A DNA stretch of 64,000 nucleotides from Micropterix aruncella (lineage: Eukaryota > Arthropoda > Insecta > Lepidoptera > Micropterigidae), in assembly GCA_944548615.1 (NCBI GenBank), contig OX155964.1, positions 18,890,653 to 18,954,652 of the forward strand, written 5' to 3'. A model generated the notes under the pieces. That model did no database searches and was not told the DNA's origin. It worked only from the letters and a program-made list of their open reading frames with translations. Numbering within the stretch: position 1 is the stretch's first letter; every line of letters starts with the position of its first letter. The position numbers and the translations under genes were made by a program. Below, in pieces: positions 11,501 to 21,868 of the stretch.

Positions 11501-14500
11501 GGCGCACGGCCGTCCCCTGAGATCAGAGGGCAATAACCTATTATCCATCCCTGGTCATAGAAATGATTTTTTTTTCATACTCTTTCTCCGTGGAAGCTGC
11601 ACGACTCTGGAATGCTTTACCAAATGATGTTAGAACAGCCTCCAGCATCTCCTCGTTCAACGCCAGGCTCAAGGAGCATATAACCCTTAAATCCATAAAT
11701 TAACCAATCCACCTCTCCCCCCTCCTTTTCGCTTCCCTTTCCTTCCTTCCTCTCCTTCCTTTCCTCTGCGTCCTTATTTAATTTTAGTCATTTGTTTTAC
11801 TTTTTTTTATTATCTGTCTCTTTCTAGTTTCTGTTTGTTTCTTTTTATCATTTGTGTTTTTATTGTTCTTTTGCGTAGCCAACGTTCTAAATTTGTTATA
11901 AACTTAAGCTATAGGTTAGCTGATAGACATTGCTGCAAGGCAATAAGCTCGCCTTTTTTATTTAAAATAAAGAGTTTTTATTATTATTATTATTATTATT
12001 TAGATAATTATTTATATGACATTTGAGCACTTTAGGTACCCTATGACATAGTGATTCTAACAATACCATACACTTCTAAATCGGTTCAAGCATTTAGAGC
12101 AGGGTTTCCCAACCTTTTTTGCATAAAAAAAAACATGCCCCCCTATAGTTTTCTTCATTGCTTCAATAAAAATCACAAATTAATTTAACGATATTTATTT
12201 CTCACGATTTATTATTTATTAATGGGATGTTTTTGCCTGCATTTTTTGAACCAGTTGGTCGATATCAGGTTCTATTTTTGACAGAGCTATCATCAAATCA
12301 TTATTGACTGCAAGACGATTTCGCTTAGTCTTAATTTGCACTACTTCATGCCCCCCCCTAAGATCTCTCTACGCCCCCCCGGGGGGGCACGCCCCACCGG
12401 TTGGGAAGTCCTGGTTTATAGGTTATGGTGGAATATAGAAACGGAAAACATACATACATGAATCCTAAACACATAACACTCCTTTTTTTGGACAGTCAGA
12501 CAAAGAAATAAATTCACCTTATAGACTTTTTTCTGCGAAGTTGCTATTTATTTAGTCTTTTCAAGACAATGTACTACTAATTCTCTTGATTAAACTATAT
12601 TTAAACGCTTTTTATTTCAAAGTGTTACTTAAAATGTTTTATTCTGGATTAATTTTCACTATTATTTATTTTCCCTTTAATTTTTAATTGTAACGGTGAG
12701 ATATGTTTTAATTCCTACCTAATTTAACTTTCTGTGATTATTTAATAATGGATAAATAATATGTAACTAAGTTACTCTGATTTTGTACTTTTATTACAAT
12801 ATGTATTTTTTCTAATTGTTTGAATGCATTTCTGTAAGCGATCTGTTACTAAAATAAAACTATTGTATGCCTAAAAAGCAGGTTGGGCCGCACAAAATAA
12901 TTGTAAAACTTTATGTTACTACACCACAATCACAATAAAATAAATTAAATAAAAATAAATGCTGCCTACCTGTAATTCCTTATAGAGTGGAGCCGTTTCA
13001 CCAATTTTACGCCGCACTTGACTCAACTCCGCTATGTATAATTCGATGATCCATACGACGATCAGCGTTATTTGAGTGGAGTCCTGCTTTGGCAGTTTCG
13101 CGAGTCTCTCTTTTAAATAAAGCCTCAGCGCGTCTGCTTTATTACTTTCGAGGAACTTCAGGCAGACTCCCTCGAAGCTCGCCTGCGTCTGAGCGTACAC
13201 TAAAGCACTCCTGTCGTAATCGCCGCGGTTGAACAGAATCTCCGCTTGCTTCACCTGTATCATATCGATGTGCGCAGGATTATTCCCGCAATAGGCCTTT
13301 GCCAGGTCAAACTCGTTTTTATCGCAGTAGATCTGCCAGACGTATCGCTCTTCTTTAACCACTCTGTACCTGAAGATCGTCTTTTCTGTTACGGCCCAAA
13401 TTGTGTTCATCGTTGGATCTTTCACGATGTTCAAAAGCTTCCCGAAAGCCTCCGGGTAGTAATCCTCGTAGACCACCTCCTCGTTTAGCAGAGACACCGC
13501 TTTCACGTGATCTCTGTACAGAAAAATGGCGTGGAATTCAGTCAGCACGAATGACAACGGTATTGGATCTTTTTTGACCGGCGGATAGTGCAATGAGTGT
13601 GGATTCGAATAAAACGAATTTAAGTTCTCTTGAGATTTTGGGTCCACCTAAAAATAATGAATAAATATTAGTCTTGTGCGTTTCCAATTATTGAAAATGC
13701 TTAACCTTGTTACTGTTGCGATAAAAACAACAGATAGGTGATTTTTTTGGAAAAAAACTGACTAATTTGGAAGGCAAAACTGTTACAGCAAAATTTTCAT
13801 ATGAAAATTCATATAATTAAGGTTAATTTTGGAATTTAAATAAATTTCTGAACAACAGCAAGTTTATCTGTAGAGTTAATCTTTGCCCGCATCAAAATCT
13901 GTGTTTTCGAAATGTTGTTTTCATTTTTTCTGCCAATGTATAGTGCATTGCACAAAGAAGATATTAGATAAGGCAGAGAATATACACGGATAGTGCAACA
14001 GTGGTCAGTATTGAAGCATTTCGATACATATCTCTAAGAAAGTATAGAAGATGACTGCTTATCGAAGAGCTTCTTTGTAAATGACATTTTTAGTTGCGGC
14101 AGCCGGAGCCAGAAGCAGGCTTTCCTAAAGATTTTTAGATAGAACAGACTCGCCATCATGCTACTTATGGGTGGTGAGCGAGAGCAAAATGTGAACAAAG
14201 CGTTCCACTGGATTTCTAAGCAAGAAAAAAATAAACAAGAAAATGGTGGACTTGAACAATTATGAAAAACAATTAAATTTACCAAAATACAGGAAAACGA
14301 GCGAGCAACGGACAACAGGGGATAATCTGCAACATCGGAAATGAAACATAACAGTCAAAGGAGTGATTTTTTCGCTCTCTATCAAACCCCTGGTCGCTAA
14401 CAAAAACTGCTGCAATGATAAACCGCTGTAAGCAATAGGGTGCTCGTTTTCAATCCGAGACTATTAAATACGAGCAATTGATGTTCCAAAATCCTATAAA

Positions 14501-17500
14501 TACCAACCTGTCCATGAAACAGCAATGATCCAGTCATCCAAGCAAATGCCTTCGGCCCCCCTTTCCCTTCATGAAAGAACTGCAATTTCGAATAATTACA
14601 ATTCGATAGGATCTCATGGAATCCAACTTCAGGGCTGTTTAGGTTAGTGTTGAATATCGCCTGCAGGAGCGGTTTATCGTACGGATTCGTCTGTCCAACG
14701 AATTGGTACAGCCGTTGCGATGTCGTCACACAAACAAAGTATTTATTTGTATCCGCTACTCGGTGAAATGCAATACCTGTTACCGGCGTCTCTGCACCTT
14801 TCCCAATATCAAACACCTGGAAAACATATGAAATTATTTCAAGCGGTAGAATGTGTTTAGATTAAGATTTTTACGGCAAAGGAACATAATTGGAAATTAG
14901 GAGTAAAAAAGCATTTTCACAAGAAAAAAAATTACCACTCCCTCTACGTCTTTGTATCCATACAAAGGCAAATAATTGGGCAGCTTGAAAAATTAGAATG
15001 AATGAGTCAATTAAAATTATATTTACATTTGATAGAAAATAATTATAAATCTGTATGTAAGTGACAAGTTCAGGTACACTACTTATTACTCGAACTTCAA
15101 ATTTTGATAAATAGATAAGACAAATAAACAAAATAGATGGTTGATTCACAAAAATTTAATAAACTATAAGGCCAGGCGGCACTGCCGTACAGTGCGTTGT
15201 GGTACGTTTTTTACACCGAATGGAAAAAACTACGTTGCTACGTTGCGTTGTCCGCGCACTACGTTGAAATATTCGAACTTATTAGTCATTCGTTGTCAAT
15301 GCCCATTTGCCGTTGATTTGCGGAATAATTTCCGCAGTGTGCAGGGTTCTATATAACTCCATAGTATCGAAAAACGCATCAGGTGACGCCTTGCAAGCCA
15401 ATATACAGTAATCCATAGAATTTAAATCCGGACCGATTTTTTTCAAGCTATTAATAGATTTTTTTCAAGGAATTTTACTGCAGTGTGCAGTTAGCATTAT
15501 GTTTATTCTTAGTAATAATGAAGTGAAGTGATAATAATAAAGTGAATGAATGATAATAATGTAGTGGTTAGTGCAAGGTCTGTTAATCAATATAAAAATA
15601 GACTCCATTAGTACCTAAAAACTTGTTAATATTGTTTATGACTAGCTTTACAAGATCTGATCTGGCCATATCAGAAAAGCTGCCTGTCCAGAATAAATAA
15701 TAATAATAATAATTACAGATAATACCGCATAGCGGCAGCGGAGACCCTAAGGCTAGGCGCGTACTGCGGTAAAATTCCGTGCGTATTACTATCGGAAAAT
15801 TTGGAACCTATAGGAATGTATAGAACCGCGCGCACTATGGAAAAAATATCGTCCCAAATTAGGAATGCAATCTGCAGCATTTGGCGGCTACGGTGCGGTG
15901 ACAGTGGCAGATTGCCACTAAAGAAATTCATACTGGACATAATAATAATAATAATAATAATAACTCTTTATTCTTTAGAAAAAGACGAGCTTATTGCCTG
16001 CAGGCAATATTTTAGAGCTAACCTGTACTATTGTAAGAACATTATTTGCGAGTAGACTACATAACTTAACTTATATAAAGAGTATGACAAATAAAATAGA
16101 GGATAGAAAGAAGTATACATCAAAATAATCTAACATCTATAAGGACGCTAAAGTTTTAAAAGGAGGGGAATGGGAGGGGAAAGGGAATTTATCTGGAGGA
16201 TTCAAATGCTCTCTGAGTCTGTTTTTAAAAGTTGTTATGCTTGGCGCGGTTCTCACATTTTTCGGCAAAGCATTCCAAAGACGGGCTCCAAGCACGGTGA
16301 AAGAGAATGAGAAGAAGTCACTGCTGTGACTAGGGATCGAGAGTAACAGGTTGTCTTTTGATCTCAGAGGGCGTCCATGAGCCGATAGTGCAGTAAATCT
16401 GCCGGTAAGATAATTGGGAGCGACGCCATCCAAGATCTTGAAAAGCATACAGAGAACTCGCATGTCTCTTTTCTCCTGGGTCGACAGCCAGTGAAGCTTC
16501 TCTCTGTACTCCGTGATGTGGTCAAATTTTCTGAGGCCATGGATATACCGAATGCAAACATTTTGGAGACGCTCAACTTTGGTGGATAACTCCTCTGTGA
16601 GGTCGAGAAATGCGAAATCTCCATAATCCAGAAGGGGGAGGAGAGCAGACTGACAAATCGTAATCTTGCTCTCCTCCGGGAGGATATTTTTCAGCCTATT
16701 CAGCGAATGAAATCGGCCGAAGAGTTTGCGTCGCATTTCTCGAATATGTGGCCGCCATGACGTAACTTCTATTTAAAGAAATCATATATAAATTTTTATA
16801 ATTTTTTAAAAAGAATTTCCTTTATTTCAACATTATTTTTTAGTTTCAGAAGAAAAAATGTTCTAAAGTGTTGCCATCGCAAATACCGCGGTGTAATACG
16901 CAGTGCGCGGACCAAAAAATGCGCCTTTTTTTACGTGCGGCGTAAAAAGCAAACCGCACCGCTGTGCGCGCCTAGCCTAAACACGCAATTTACAGCAGCA
17001 CCGGGTGAATTGCGGGCTGGTGAAAATGTAAAAATCTAACAAAAGGGAAATGTATAATCCACTGGACTGCGCAAGAAGGCTGTCAAATATAGAGAAAATA
17101 ATATAGCTAATAAAGAAAGGAGATTTACCACTCACTTTTTGATATCTGTGGGGATTTACATGCAGACTATGCAATAACTTGGGTAATTCAAGCAATATAG
17201 TTACAGTAAACAGCTTGCGGTTACCCAAAATGGTCAAAATAACTGTAATAATAAATATTTTATGATTAATATTTGTGTATATACATATATCGGATAAATA
17301 TTGTTGATATATAACAAATAAATATTAACTGCCCTACCTTTGGGTTATTATTCAAAAAGTAGGTAAAAAATAGTTGGGATTTTTTATTAGATTTCTTAAT
17401 TACAATCACTAGACCAATTGTTAATATATAATATAACTGTCAAATTTAGAATTGTAGGAACAATTTGACGTATCACGTCCACTTTGCGGGTTTTGTTTTT

Positions 17501-20411
17501 TTTTTGTTTGTTTTTTTTACTTGAACGTACATGATATGGCTTGTTGCGTTCGGGCGATAATATAACGGACGTATCTCGTACGTTCGTATAGGTAGGGTGG
17601 TTAACAAATACATCTTATGTACCATGCCTGAAAGGAATTTAAAACCGAAAATACCAACTTGTTTCCAATACTGCTCGATGCCCGATTGAAAAACTCCTTC
17701 CGGCCCAAGTTCCGTCTCTATAATAAGGCCGCGGGATGTTCCCAGCAAGATCGGTCCCGTCGTGTCCTCCTGGATATTTTCGAAATTCCATCCGACTGCA
17801 GTCACTTCAAAATTCCTCGACTTCGGAACAACCTTCAACTTATCCGACTTCTTGTGCAGGTAAAACAGTTCAGGGTAGCCTTCGGATGCTTTTGTGGCGA
17901 ACGATAAAAGCAGATGACAGCCCAAAGGATCAAGGAACATATCCGTTAGTTTGTAATTCGGTTGAGTGTATTTAGAGAGGGTGATTTCTATGAAAAAAAA
18001 AGAAAATGATGTTATTTACATGACTGGTTTTATTTAAATCAATGCAAATGTTACTTTGCATTGTTCATTATCTCGGAGTACGAACGTACGGTGGGGAGTT
18101 ATGGGATCGCGCAGCGGACATGCAAAGAGCTTTAGCATATTGTCAGCACACTTGCAAAGTCTCTGTTTAGACAACTTCTCATAATGAAGGTGCCTTCCAG
18201 CGATAGGCGTATAATAGAAAGCTAATGCCAGTTTTGAAGTGAACAATATGTACACTAACCCCTCAAGCCCCGATTGGCCGATATCGGCCACAGCTCGATT
18301 CAGCGTGACGGCCCCGTTTTAATTTTATTTTAATTTATTTTGTTTGATTTTATTATGTTTTATTATGTTAATATGTTTCATTTTAATTATGGGTACAGTG
18401 GTTTGGCAGTAATTAATATTTTGGTGAGACAGTGTCGTAATTCAATTTTTTTACTAATTTTTACTAAAAAATTTTGGGACAGCAACTTGTCAATCGGCTG
18501 AGGGGCCGAGGCCTGAAGGGTTAATACCCCTACAAAATCCCAAAGAACTCTATGCTCTGTTTCATACATTATCAAGGTAAGGTAAAACGGCTAATTTGTC
18601 GCCAGCTACCCAAAACCAAGAAAACCGGTGATAAGGCCCTCTGCCATAGTTTTCATGACCGTACTGCTCTGAACTTAAACATAGAGAGCATAGCAAAACG
18701 AAACAAGCGAAAGGCGGCATTCCTCGAATGCAAAGAGGAAGCTTGTTTGGACAAAAACCATACTAGCATACAGCAAGAACTTTTTGTGCGCCGCCAAGGA
18801 CACAATCAAAATCTTGTCATAATTCAAAATCCAATCACAATCCACGGAGTACTTAATAAGTATGCAGATCCAATGTGGTCTCATACGTACAACCTTCATT
18901 CGCACCTGCCTACAGTAGTTTCCATCTCTCAATCTTCATCTCTAGATGAGATTCGTACTAATGTATAAAAAAGAGAAAGCCGTCCAGTTTTACCCCGGGT
19001 CCTTATGGTATTCTTTAAATCGTATAGAAAAAGTGCCCTTGCCATCTGCAATATTTAGGATCCATCTTCCGACTTATAATATAAAATAACGGTGTAATCT
19101 ACAATTATATACAGGTGATTCATACAGGTATTACCGGTGATATATATAATTATTAAATCTGAAAACGATTGTGTTCTCCTCCAGAAGGATCAAGACCCTT
19201 TGAAAATATATTGTAACAAAAACAAGATAAAGATGAATGTAGCAAAATGTTTCCACATAAGCTTTCCGCGAAATAGAAACAAGATTAACTACTCATATCA
19301 GATCGATGACATTCCTATCGCGACGTGCACTTCTATTAACCCTTCAGGCCTGGGCCGCTCAGCCAATTGACAAGTTGATGTCCCAAAAAATTTTAGTAAA
19401 AATTAGTAAAAAAATTGAATTATGACACTGTCTCGCCAAAAAATTAATTACTGCGAAACCACTTACCCATAATTAAAATAAAACATATTAACATAATAAA
19501 ACATAATAAAATAAAACAAATTAAATTAAAATAAAATTTAAACGGTGTCGTCACACTGAATCGAGTTGTGGCCGATATCGGCCAATCGGGGACTGAGGGG
19601 TTAAGGACCTGGGTGTAGTTTTAGATGACAGATTAAGCTTTCGGGCACATATTGCAGCTATTGCCAAAAAATCTAGTAAAATGCTTGGCTTCACAATTCG
19701 CTCATCGAAACCATTCACCGATCCATTAATATTGCTACCTCTTTCATTCATAAAAAAAATCCACTACTAGATTTGATCATTTTAACGCTAAATCTTAGAG
19801 GAAATAGCGTCAAACATGAAATATTTTAAAATTTAATTTACATACTAAAAAAAAAACCTAACCTAACATAATCTTACACTACCGTAATGTAGGTGTTTGA
19901 GATTTCTTTAAATGCCTATATCTCGTTTATTTGTAGAGTCCGTGCAAAGATTTTTAGATTTTTCGGCAGATTCGGGATCAGCGTGGTGAATATAGTGGTA
20001 TTATTGCAGTATAGGAACCTCTTCTAGACTTCTAGATTTTTTAACGTCACCCGGCTATATTTACTTTACAGAACTATATTTACAGAACTGGTAACAATAC
20101 CTAATAAATACCAAATTCCCAATGGGCATTTGCATGCCGCGTATCATACCTTGGTGTCGTTCGGGCTTCTGTAAATCGATTCTAAACAGTTTATTATTCG
20201 CCATTGCGAGTATTAGCTTATCATTGGCCACGGACATGTGTGTAATAATCCCAGAGGGGTTGAAATTCATCCTCTGCCTTGAGAATATAGGAGTATCGCC
20301 ATCTAAATTCATATTTATGTAGCCAGAGCTCGTAGGCGGCGCGGCCATTTGATTACTCGACGACTTTGTTCGCTGGGACGATTGATCACTCTGGTCGAAT
20401 ATGGACGTCAT
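2523..20411 (-). CDS. Vps18: Vacuolar protein sorting 18 (VPS18/deep orange), ten coding exons
   Basis: Core subunit of the HOPS and CORVET tethering complexes, which drive endosome-lysosome docking. Coding exons (minus): 20411-20150, 17987-17659, 14816-14508, 13647-12970, 10329-9791, 8319-8147, 8075-7924, 7246-7181, 7103-6938, 2758-2523. All junctions have GT/AG sites and agreeing phase; the sum is 2910 nt, 969 aa, close to the 973-aa human protein. The N-terminal half is the Pep3/Vps18 beta-propeller (CFVCVTTSQRLYQF-like blades), followed by a clathrin-type alpha-solenoid (NYLLSLYADYNKD, LWLKIAKHV, IEDILPFF), a short coiled coil (EIEEATKSAEL) and a RING-H2: CSLC near residue 857, CGHRYHSDC, with the last pair CYYC in the final exon. 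A 4.2-kb intron full of transposons splits the RING. The start is the only ATG in a long in-frame exon. The gene looks intact. Confidence 0.96.
2759..3661. other. VPS18 intron 9, unassigned part
   Basis: AT-rich intron DNA without a convincing ORF, TIR or hairpin. The remainder of this intron (3662-6717) is a stack of transposons listed separately. Confidence 0.5.
3662..3917. mobile_element. TTAA MITE family, copy A
   Basis: A roughly 250-bp element flanked by TTAA on both sides (3662-3665 and 3914-3917). The left end begins CCCTTCAGGCCTCGGCC and the right end ends GGGGCTCTAGGGG, an inverted match. The centre is AT-rich with ATTACTGCCAAACCACTGTA. The TTAA target and CCC-starting ends fit non-autonomous piggyBac-type transposons. 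Four more copies are in this window. Confidence 0.8.
4222..4755. mobile_element. Outer TTAA-flanked piggyBac-like element
   Basis: Flanked by TTAA at 4222-4225 and 4752-4755. The left end begins CCCTTAGAAAGCCA and the right end, read inverted, begins CCGCTGGAATGCCA, an imperfect TIR. CCCTTAGAAAG resembles the canonical piggyBac terminus. It interrupts the RTE fragment and itself contains a second TTAA element. Confidence 0.65.
4316..4625. mobile_element. Inner TTAA element nested in the outer one
   Basis: Flanked by TTAA at 4316-4319 and 4622-4625. The left end is CCCGTTGAGTA and the right end, inverted, is CCCTTGGAGTA. Near the left end a unit CGTTGAGTAYGAGTCRACC plus AAATCTGGTCGCG occurs twice (about 4322 and 4370). 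Confidence 0.65.
4996..6717 (+). mobile_element. Decayed piggyBac transposon with transposase remnant
   Basis: The left edge has TTAA then CCTAGAGTGCTCG; near the right edge GCACGACTAGGG is the inverted counterpart. Inside both ends lies the subterminal inverted repeat GAGCATTTTGCCGCCC (left near 5010; right inverted near 6661). Plus-strand coding pieces read KPEIVTYYRG, KGEVDIVYQMKEEYSE, TRRWLM, FFSILNITGINSQII, and after an inserted LINE MFLKEIAPAMTRPH, then LLCNEHCKYMCQDCF. These match the C-terminal part of piggyBac transposases, including the Cys-rich tail. Frameshifts, stops and loss of the N-terminal part make it non-functional. Confidence 0.82.
5701..6080 (+). mobile_element. 5'-truncated LINE 3' end with 12-bp target duplication
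   Basis: The insert lies between two copies of AGTCAGATAATA (5689-5700 and 6081-6092) and ends in four to five AAACT units (6061-6080). Its frame at 5759-5992 encodes MTGHCPLNKHLFTIGV, CRGCMEEEETPQHVLMEC and a short tail. This is the C-terminal Cys/His block found after RT or RNase H in R1/LOA/I-group LINEs. It splits the piggyBac transposase remnant. Confidence 0.85.
7450..7835 (+). repeat. Unclassified interspersed repeat, copy 1
   Basis: Shares ordered blocks, in reverse complement, with 63540-63950: GAGATATTCCAACCAAAA, ACCGATTTCAA, a Lys/Leu-poor block around GTTTGGGCGGTATCGTGGAG, a CA-rich stretch, and AATAGTC...TTAGG. No RT or transposase motif is seen. It sits in VPS18 intron 7. Confidence 0.6.
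8320..8675. other. VPS18 intron 5, unassigned part
   Basis: AT-rich intron DNA, nothing recognised. Confidence 0.45.
8676..9298. mobile_element. pogo/Tigger-type MITE, 623 bp
   Basis: Begins CAGTAGGGCCGC after TA and ends TCCTACTG before TA. The inner ends TTATCCGAG and CTCGGATAA are inverted. A TA duplication with CAGTA-starting TIRs and TTATCCGA repeats is the signature of pogo-type Tc1/mariner elements. No transposase frame remains. Confidence 0.75.
9299..9790. other. VPS18 intron 5, unassigned part
   Basis: Very AT-rich; no ORF or repeat structure that I can name. Confidence 0.45.
10472..10632. mobile_element. Short pogo-like MITE
   Basis: About 160 bp with inverted ends CAGTGGAACCTCTCATA and its complement at the right edge, flanked by TA. 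The unit CCTCTCATAACGAGTA is repeated three times inside the left half, giving subterminal repeats. Confidence 0.75.
10633..11240. other. VPS18 intron 4, unassigned part
   Basis: AT-rich intron DNA; no coding or repeat assignment possible. Confidence 0.4.
11350..12000 (+). mobile_element. 5'-truncated LINE, CR1/jockey type, with (TTA)n tail
   Basis: The frame near 11352-11560 reads LQWLTTRETRQVRTLCLLYR, then DRFTALSAHGRPLRSE and LLSIPGHRNDFF. It is frameshifted after that and ends in a run of TTA units at about 11977-12000. The block matches the minus-strand LINE at 15938-16760, which reads ALSAHGRPLRSKDNLLLSIP. It is the C-terminal RT end of a non-LTR element. Confidence 0.8.
12100..12413. 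mobile_element. hAT-type MITE
   Basis: The left end CAGGGTTTCCCAACC and inverted right end CAGGACTTCCCAACC are classical hAT termini. Flanking 8-mers ATTTAGAG and GTTTATAG are a diverged 8-bp target duplication; the related empty site near 60937 reads GTTTAGAA. A C7G7 run lies just inside the right TIR. Confidence 0.78.
12541..12969. other. VPS18 intron 4, donor-proximal part
   Basis: AT-rich, no feature identified. Confidence 0.4.
13648..14507. other. VPS18 intron 3
   Basis: An 860-bp intron; open frames on the minus strand here lack any family pattern and I see no repeat boundaries. Confidence 0.5.
15169..15715. repeat. Harbinger-like end fragment followed by a LINE 3' tail
   Basis: TAAGGCCAGGCGGCACTGCC near 15167 resembles the Harbinger TIR at 15751, but no matching right end was found. 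Near 15655-15715 the sequence ends GCCTGTCCAGAATAA and then repeated TAA units. That tail recurs inverted near 51830-51870. Confidence 0.4.
15751..16977. mobile_element. Harbinger-like element with TAA target duplication
   Basis: The left end GGCTAGGCGCGTACTGCGGT and inverted right end GGCTAGGCGCGCACAGCGGT are each preceded by TAA (15748-15750; 16978-16980). A 3-bp TAA duplication and such TIRs indicate PIF/Harbinger. A LINE inserted at about 15938-16760 accounts for most of its length, leaving a roughly 400-bp non-autonomous element. Confidence 0.78.
15938..16760 (-). mobile_element. LINE RT C-terminal fragment inside the Harbinger element
   Basis: The minus-strand frame 16736-16137 encodes about 199 aa: LLPLLDYGDFAFLDL, RYIHGLRKFDHITEYREKLH, ALSAHGRPLRSKDNLLLSIP, SSDFFSFSFTVLGARLWNAL, PKNVRTAPSITTFKNRLREH. 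This is the RT thumb and C-terminus of CR1/jockey-type elements. The 3' end is a (TTA)n run at 15938-15962 in the element's sense. It is 5'-truncated, and the open frame suggests relatively recent arrival. Confidence 0.85.
16978..17658. other. VPS18 intron 2, donor-proximal part
   Basis: AT-rich intron DNA without assignable content. Confidence 0.4.
18255..18524. mobile_element. TTAA MITE family, copy B (inverted)
   Basis: Inverted copy of the element at 3662. The right flank is TTAA (18521-18524), preceded by GGCCTGAAGGG; the left flank is CTAA, one base off TTAA. It lies in VPS18 intron 1. Confidence 0.8.
18552..18968 (+). other. Unrecognised 138-codon open frame in VPS18 intron 1
   Basis: An open plus-strand frame directly right of MITE copy B, with segments such as IESIAKRNKRKAAFLECKEE and TYNLHSHLPTVVSISQSSSL. 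I recognise no domain. It has no clear splice sites and sits inside an intron dense with transposons, so a decayed transposon or processed pseudogene piece is most likely. Confidence 0.2.
19090..19760 (+). mobile_element. LINE reverse-transcriptase fragment split by MITE copy C
   Basis: Left part: NKIKMNVAKCFHISFPRNRN and DDIPIATCTSI. Right part: KDLGVVLDDRLSFRAHI, AAIAKKSSKMLGFTIR. This is the jockey/CR1 RT block leading into the conserved KDLGVxxD motif. The MITE at 19336-19604 separates CTSI from KDLG exactly at one TTAA. Confidence 0.85.
19336..19604. mobile_element. TTAA MITE family, copy C
   Basis: TTAA at 19336-19339 and 19601-19604; ends CCCTTCAGGCC and GGACTGAGGGG. Inserted into a LINE coding frame, it gives a clean demonstration of TTAA duplication. 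Confidence 0.88.
19752..20045. repeat. Repeat shared (inverted) with about 43988-44660
   Basis: Blocks CCACTACTAGATT, CTACCGTAATGTAGG, ATTTCTTTAAAT and CAGCGTGGTGAAT recur in reverse complement as AATCTAGTAGTGG, CCTACATTTCGGTAGG, ATTTAAAGAAGTG and ATTCACCACGCTGATTT at 43988-44660. No protein pattern seen. The class is unknown. Confidence 0.55.
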
Positions 20412-20763
20412 GTTCGGTTATTATTTTACACAATTTTACAATGGTTATTGACGAAAATAGTACAAAAACACCGCGGAAACAACGAAAACACAACTCGTTT
20501 TGACAGCTTTGACAGTTCGTAGCGGTTTTTCCGGCCCAGTATTTTTGGGTAATGATAATAGAGTGTGAACGAATATGTAAATGCTGATGTCGATTATCGG
20601 TATTTACAAACACAGTGATAGTATACCGAGGAGACAACAGTAGACTCCCTCTCGATCGACAGGGCATTGCGGGAAGTGGGTGTGAGGAATGTGAGCAGAG
20701 GGGTACGTCTCGACGAACGCCTTTGGTTAGCGTCACGCGCAGGTAAAGGCTGGTGAATTTTTC

Positions 20764-21159
20764 GGGGGGGCGCCAGTTTTGCATGCGGCAATTTTGCACA
20801 AATGTCACTTTTGACAGTTCCAAATTTGTTGAGGGCAGATTTGCAGGAGGCAACCTTGCAGGCGGCAACCTTCAGTACAGTTTTTAAGTTTTTCTGTTAG
20901 GTTAGGTTAGGTTAGGTTTTTCTTTCCCTAAAATCGAAGTGACATTAATTACCGGCATCCTTGTAGTGGATGACTTTTATACATCAAACTAAACATTAAA
21001 AAAAATGTTTTAAGTTTTTCTGTTAGGTTAGGTTAGGTCATTTTGACATTTGCAAAACTGCCTTCTGCAAGATTGCCTTCTGCAAAACTGCCGCCTGCAA
21101 GAATGCCGTCTGCAAGATTGCCGTCTGCAAATTTGCCTTCTGCAAGTTTGATGGGACCC
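20764..21159 (+). mobile_element. Foldback element with 15-bp subterminal arrays, copy 1
   Basis: Ends are GGGGGGCGCCAGTTTTGCATG and GATGGGACCC. The left part has units like TTGCAGGCGGCAACC. The right part has seven 15-bp units like TCTGCAAGATTGCCG in the opposite sense. Between them are two TTAGG runs, each following AAGTTTTTCTG. Copies at 43578-43987 (inverted) and 50054-50450 define the ends. This copy lies 353 bp upstream of the VPS18 ATG. Confidence 0.8.
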
Positions 21160-21161
21160 AT

Positions 21162-21750
21162 TTTTCGCAGGTTGGCACATCCGCGCAGGCCGAGTAGCGG
21201 ACATCTGACGGCTATATCCGAGCCCTTACGACTCGTGACGTATTCGCGTTGATTTCAATTTTATTCTAAGAGAAGCTACTGTCTGGTATACTGTGACAGT
21301 AATCACTTCCAGTCGATGACCCACTGCAGTGGGGATTTTTAACATAGCAAACTCTATCCCTTGACCTGACCCAAGGTGCATAGTTATTAGGTGAAATGCT
21401 ACTGGGCGGGTTTGTATTTATGGAGACATCATTTCAAGTCATCATTAATTTTAATTTTGTTTTTGTAATAATCACAGTATTGAACAAGCACGCACAAAAT
21501 TAAATGCTCACCTTAGAACAGGTCCCGGCCGAGTTAGGTGATGTTGTCACTGGACTGTGCAATGTATTCATTTTCTGCTATTTATTAATTTTTTTAAATA
21601 TTTCTGTGCATAGTTCCTAAGATGCTTAATATTGTTTTAAATTATTTTTGAAATAAATAAATCTGCATGGGAGAAGTCGCATTTGATAATCTCTTTGTTG
21701 CGTGACCTCACCATGACTACAAACGGCTCTGGGGGGCGATTGTTGAAAAA
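21162..21750. other. Intergenic, nothing assigned
   Basis: Mixed-composition DNA between two repeats; no ORF with a family pattern. Confidence 0.4.
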
Positions 21751-21868
21751 ATTAGCATGCCAAATTTGTCTGTGGTACAAATTTAGCATGCCAAATTTGT
21801 CTATGGTACAAATTTAGCATGCCAAATTTGTCTATGGTACATTTAATTTAAATGCAGACAAATTTAGC
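21750..21868 (+). repeat. 31-bp tandem repeat with AGCATGCC core
   Basis: AGCATGCC begins at 21754, 21785 and 21816, a 31-bp period; the unit contains AAATTTGTCTATGGTACA. A variant GCATGCTAAATC follows at 21870. The preceding GGGGGGCGATTGTTGAAAAA and the same core recur inverted at 59187-59245. Confidence 0.8.

Larger units (their letters stand above)
11241..12540. repeat. Interspersed repeat copy filled by a LINE and a hAT MITE
   Basis: The flanks match 60710-61030: ATATAGATACA near 11275, TAGGTACCCTATGACA near 12034, ATTCTAACAATA near 12053, and ACACTCCTTTTT near 12477 occur in the same order there. The 60.7-kb copy lacks the LINE (11350-12000) and the hAT MITE (12100-12413), so it serves as an empty-site reference. 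Confidence 0.7.
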
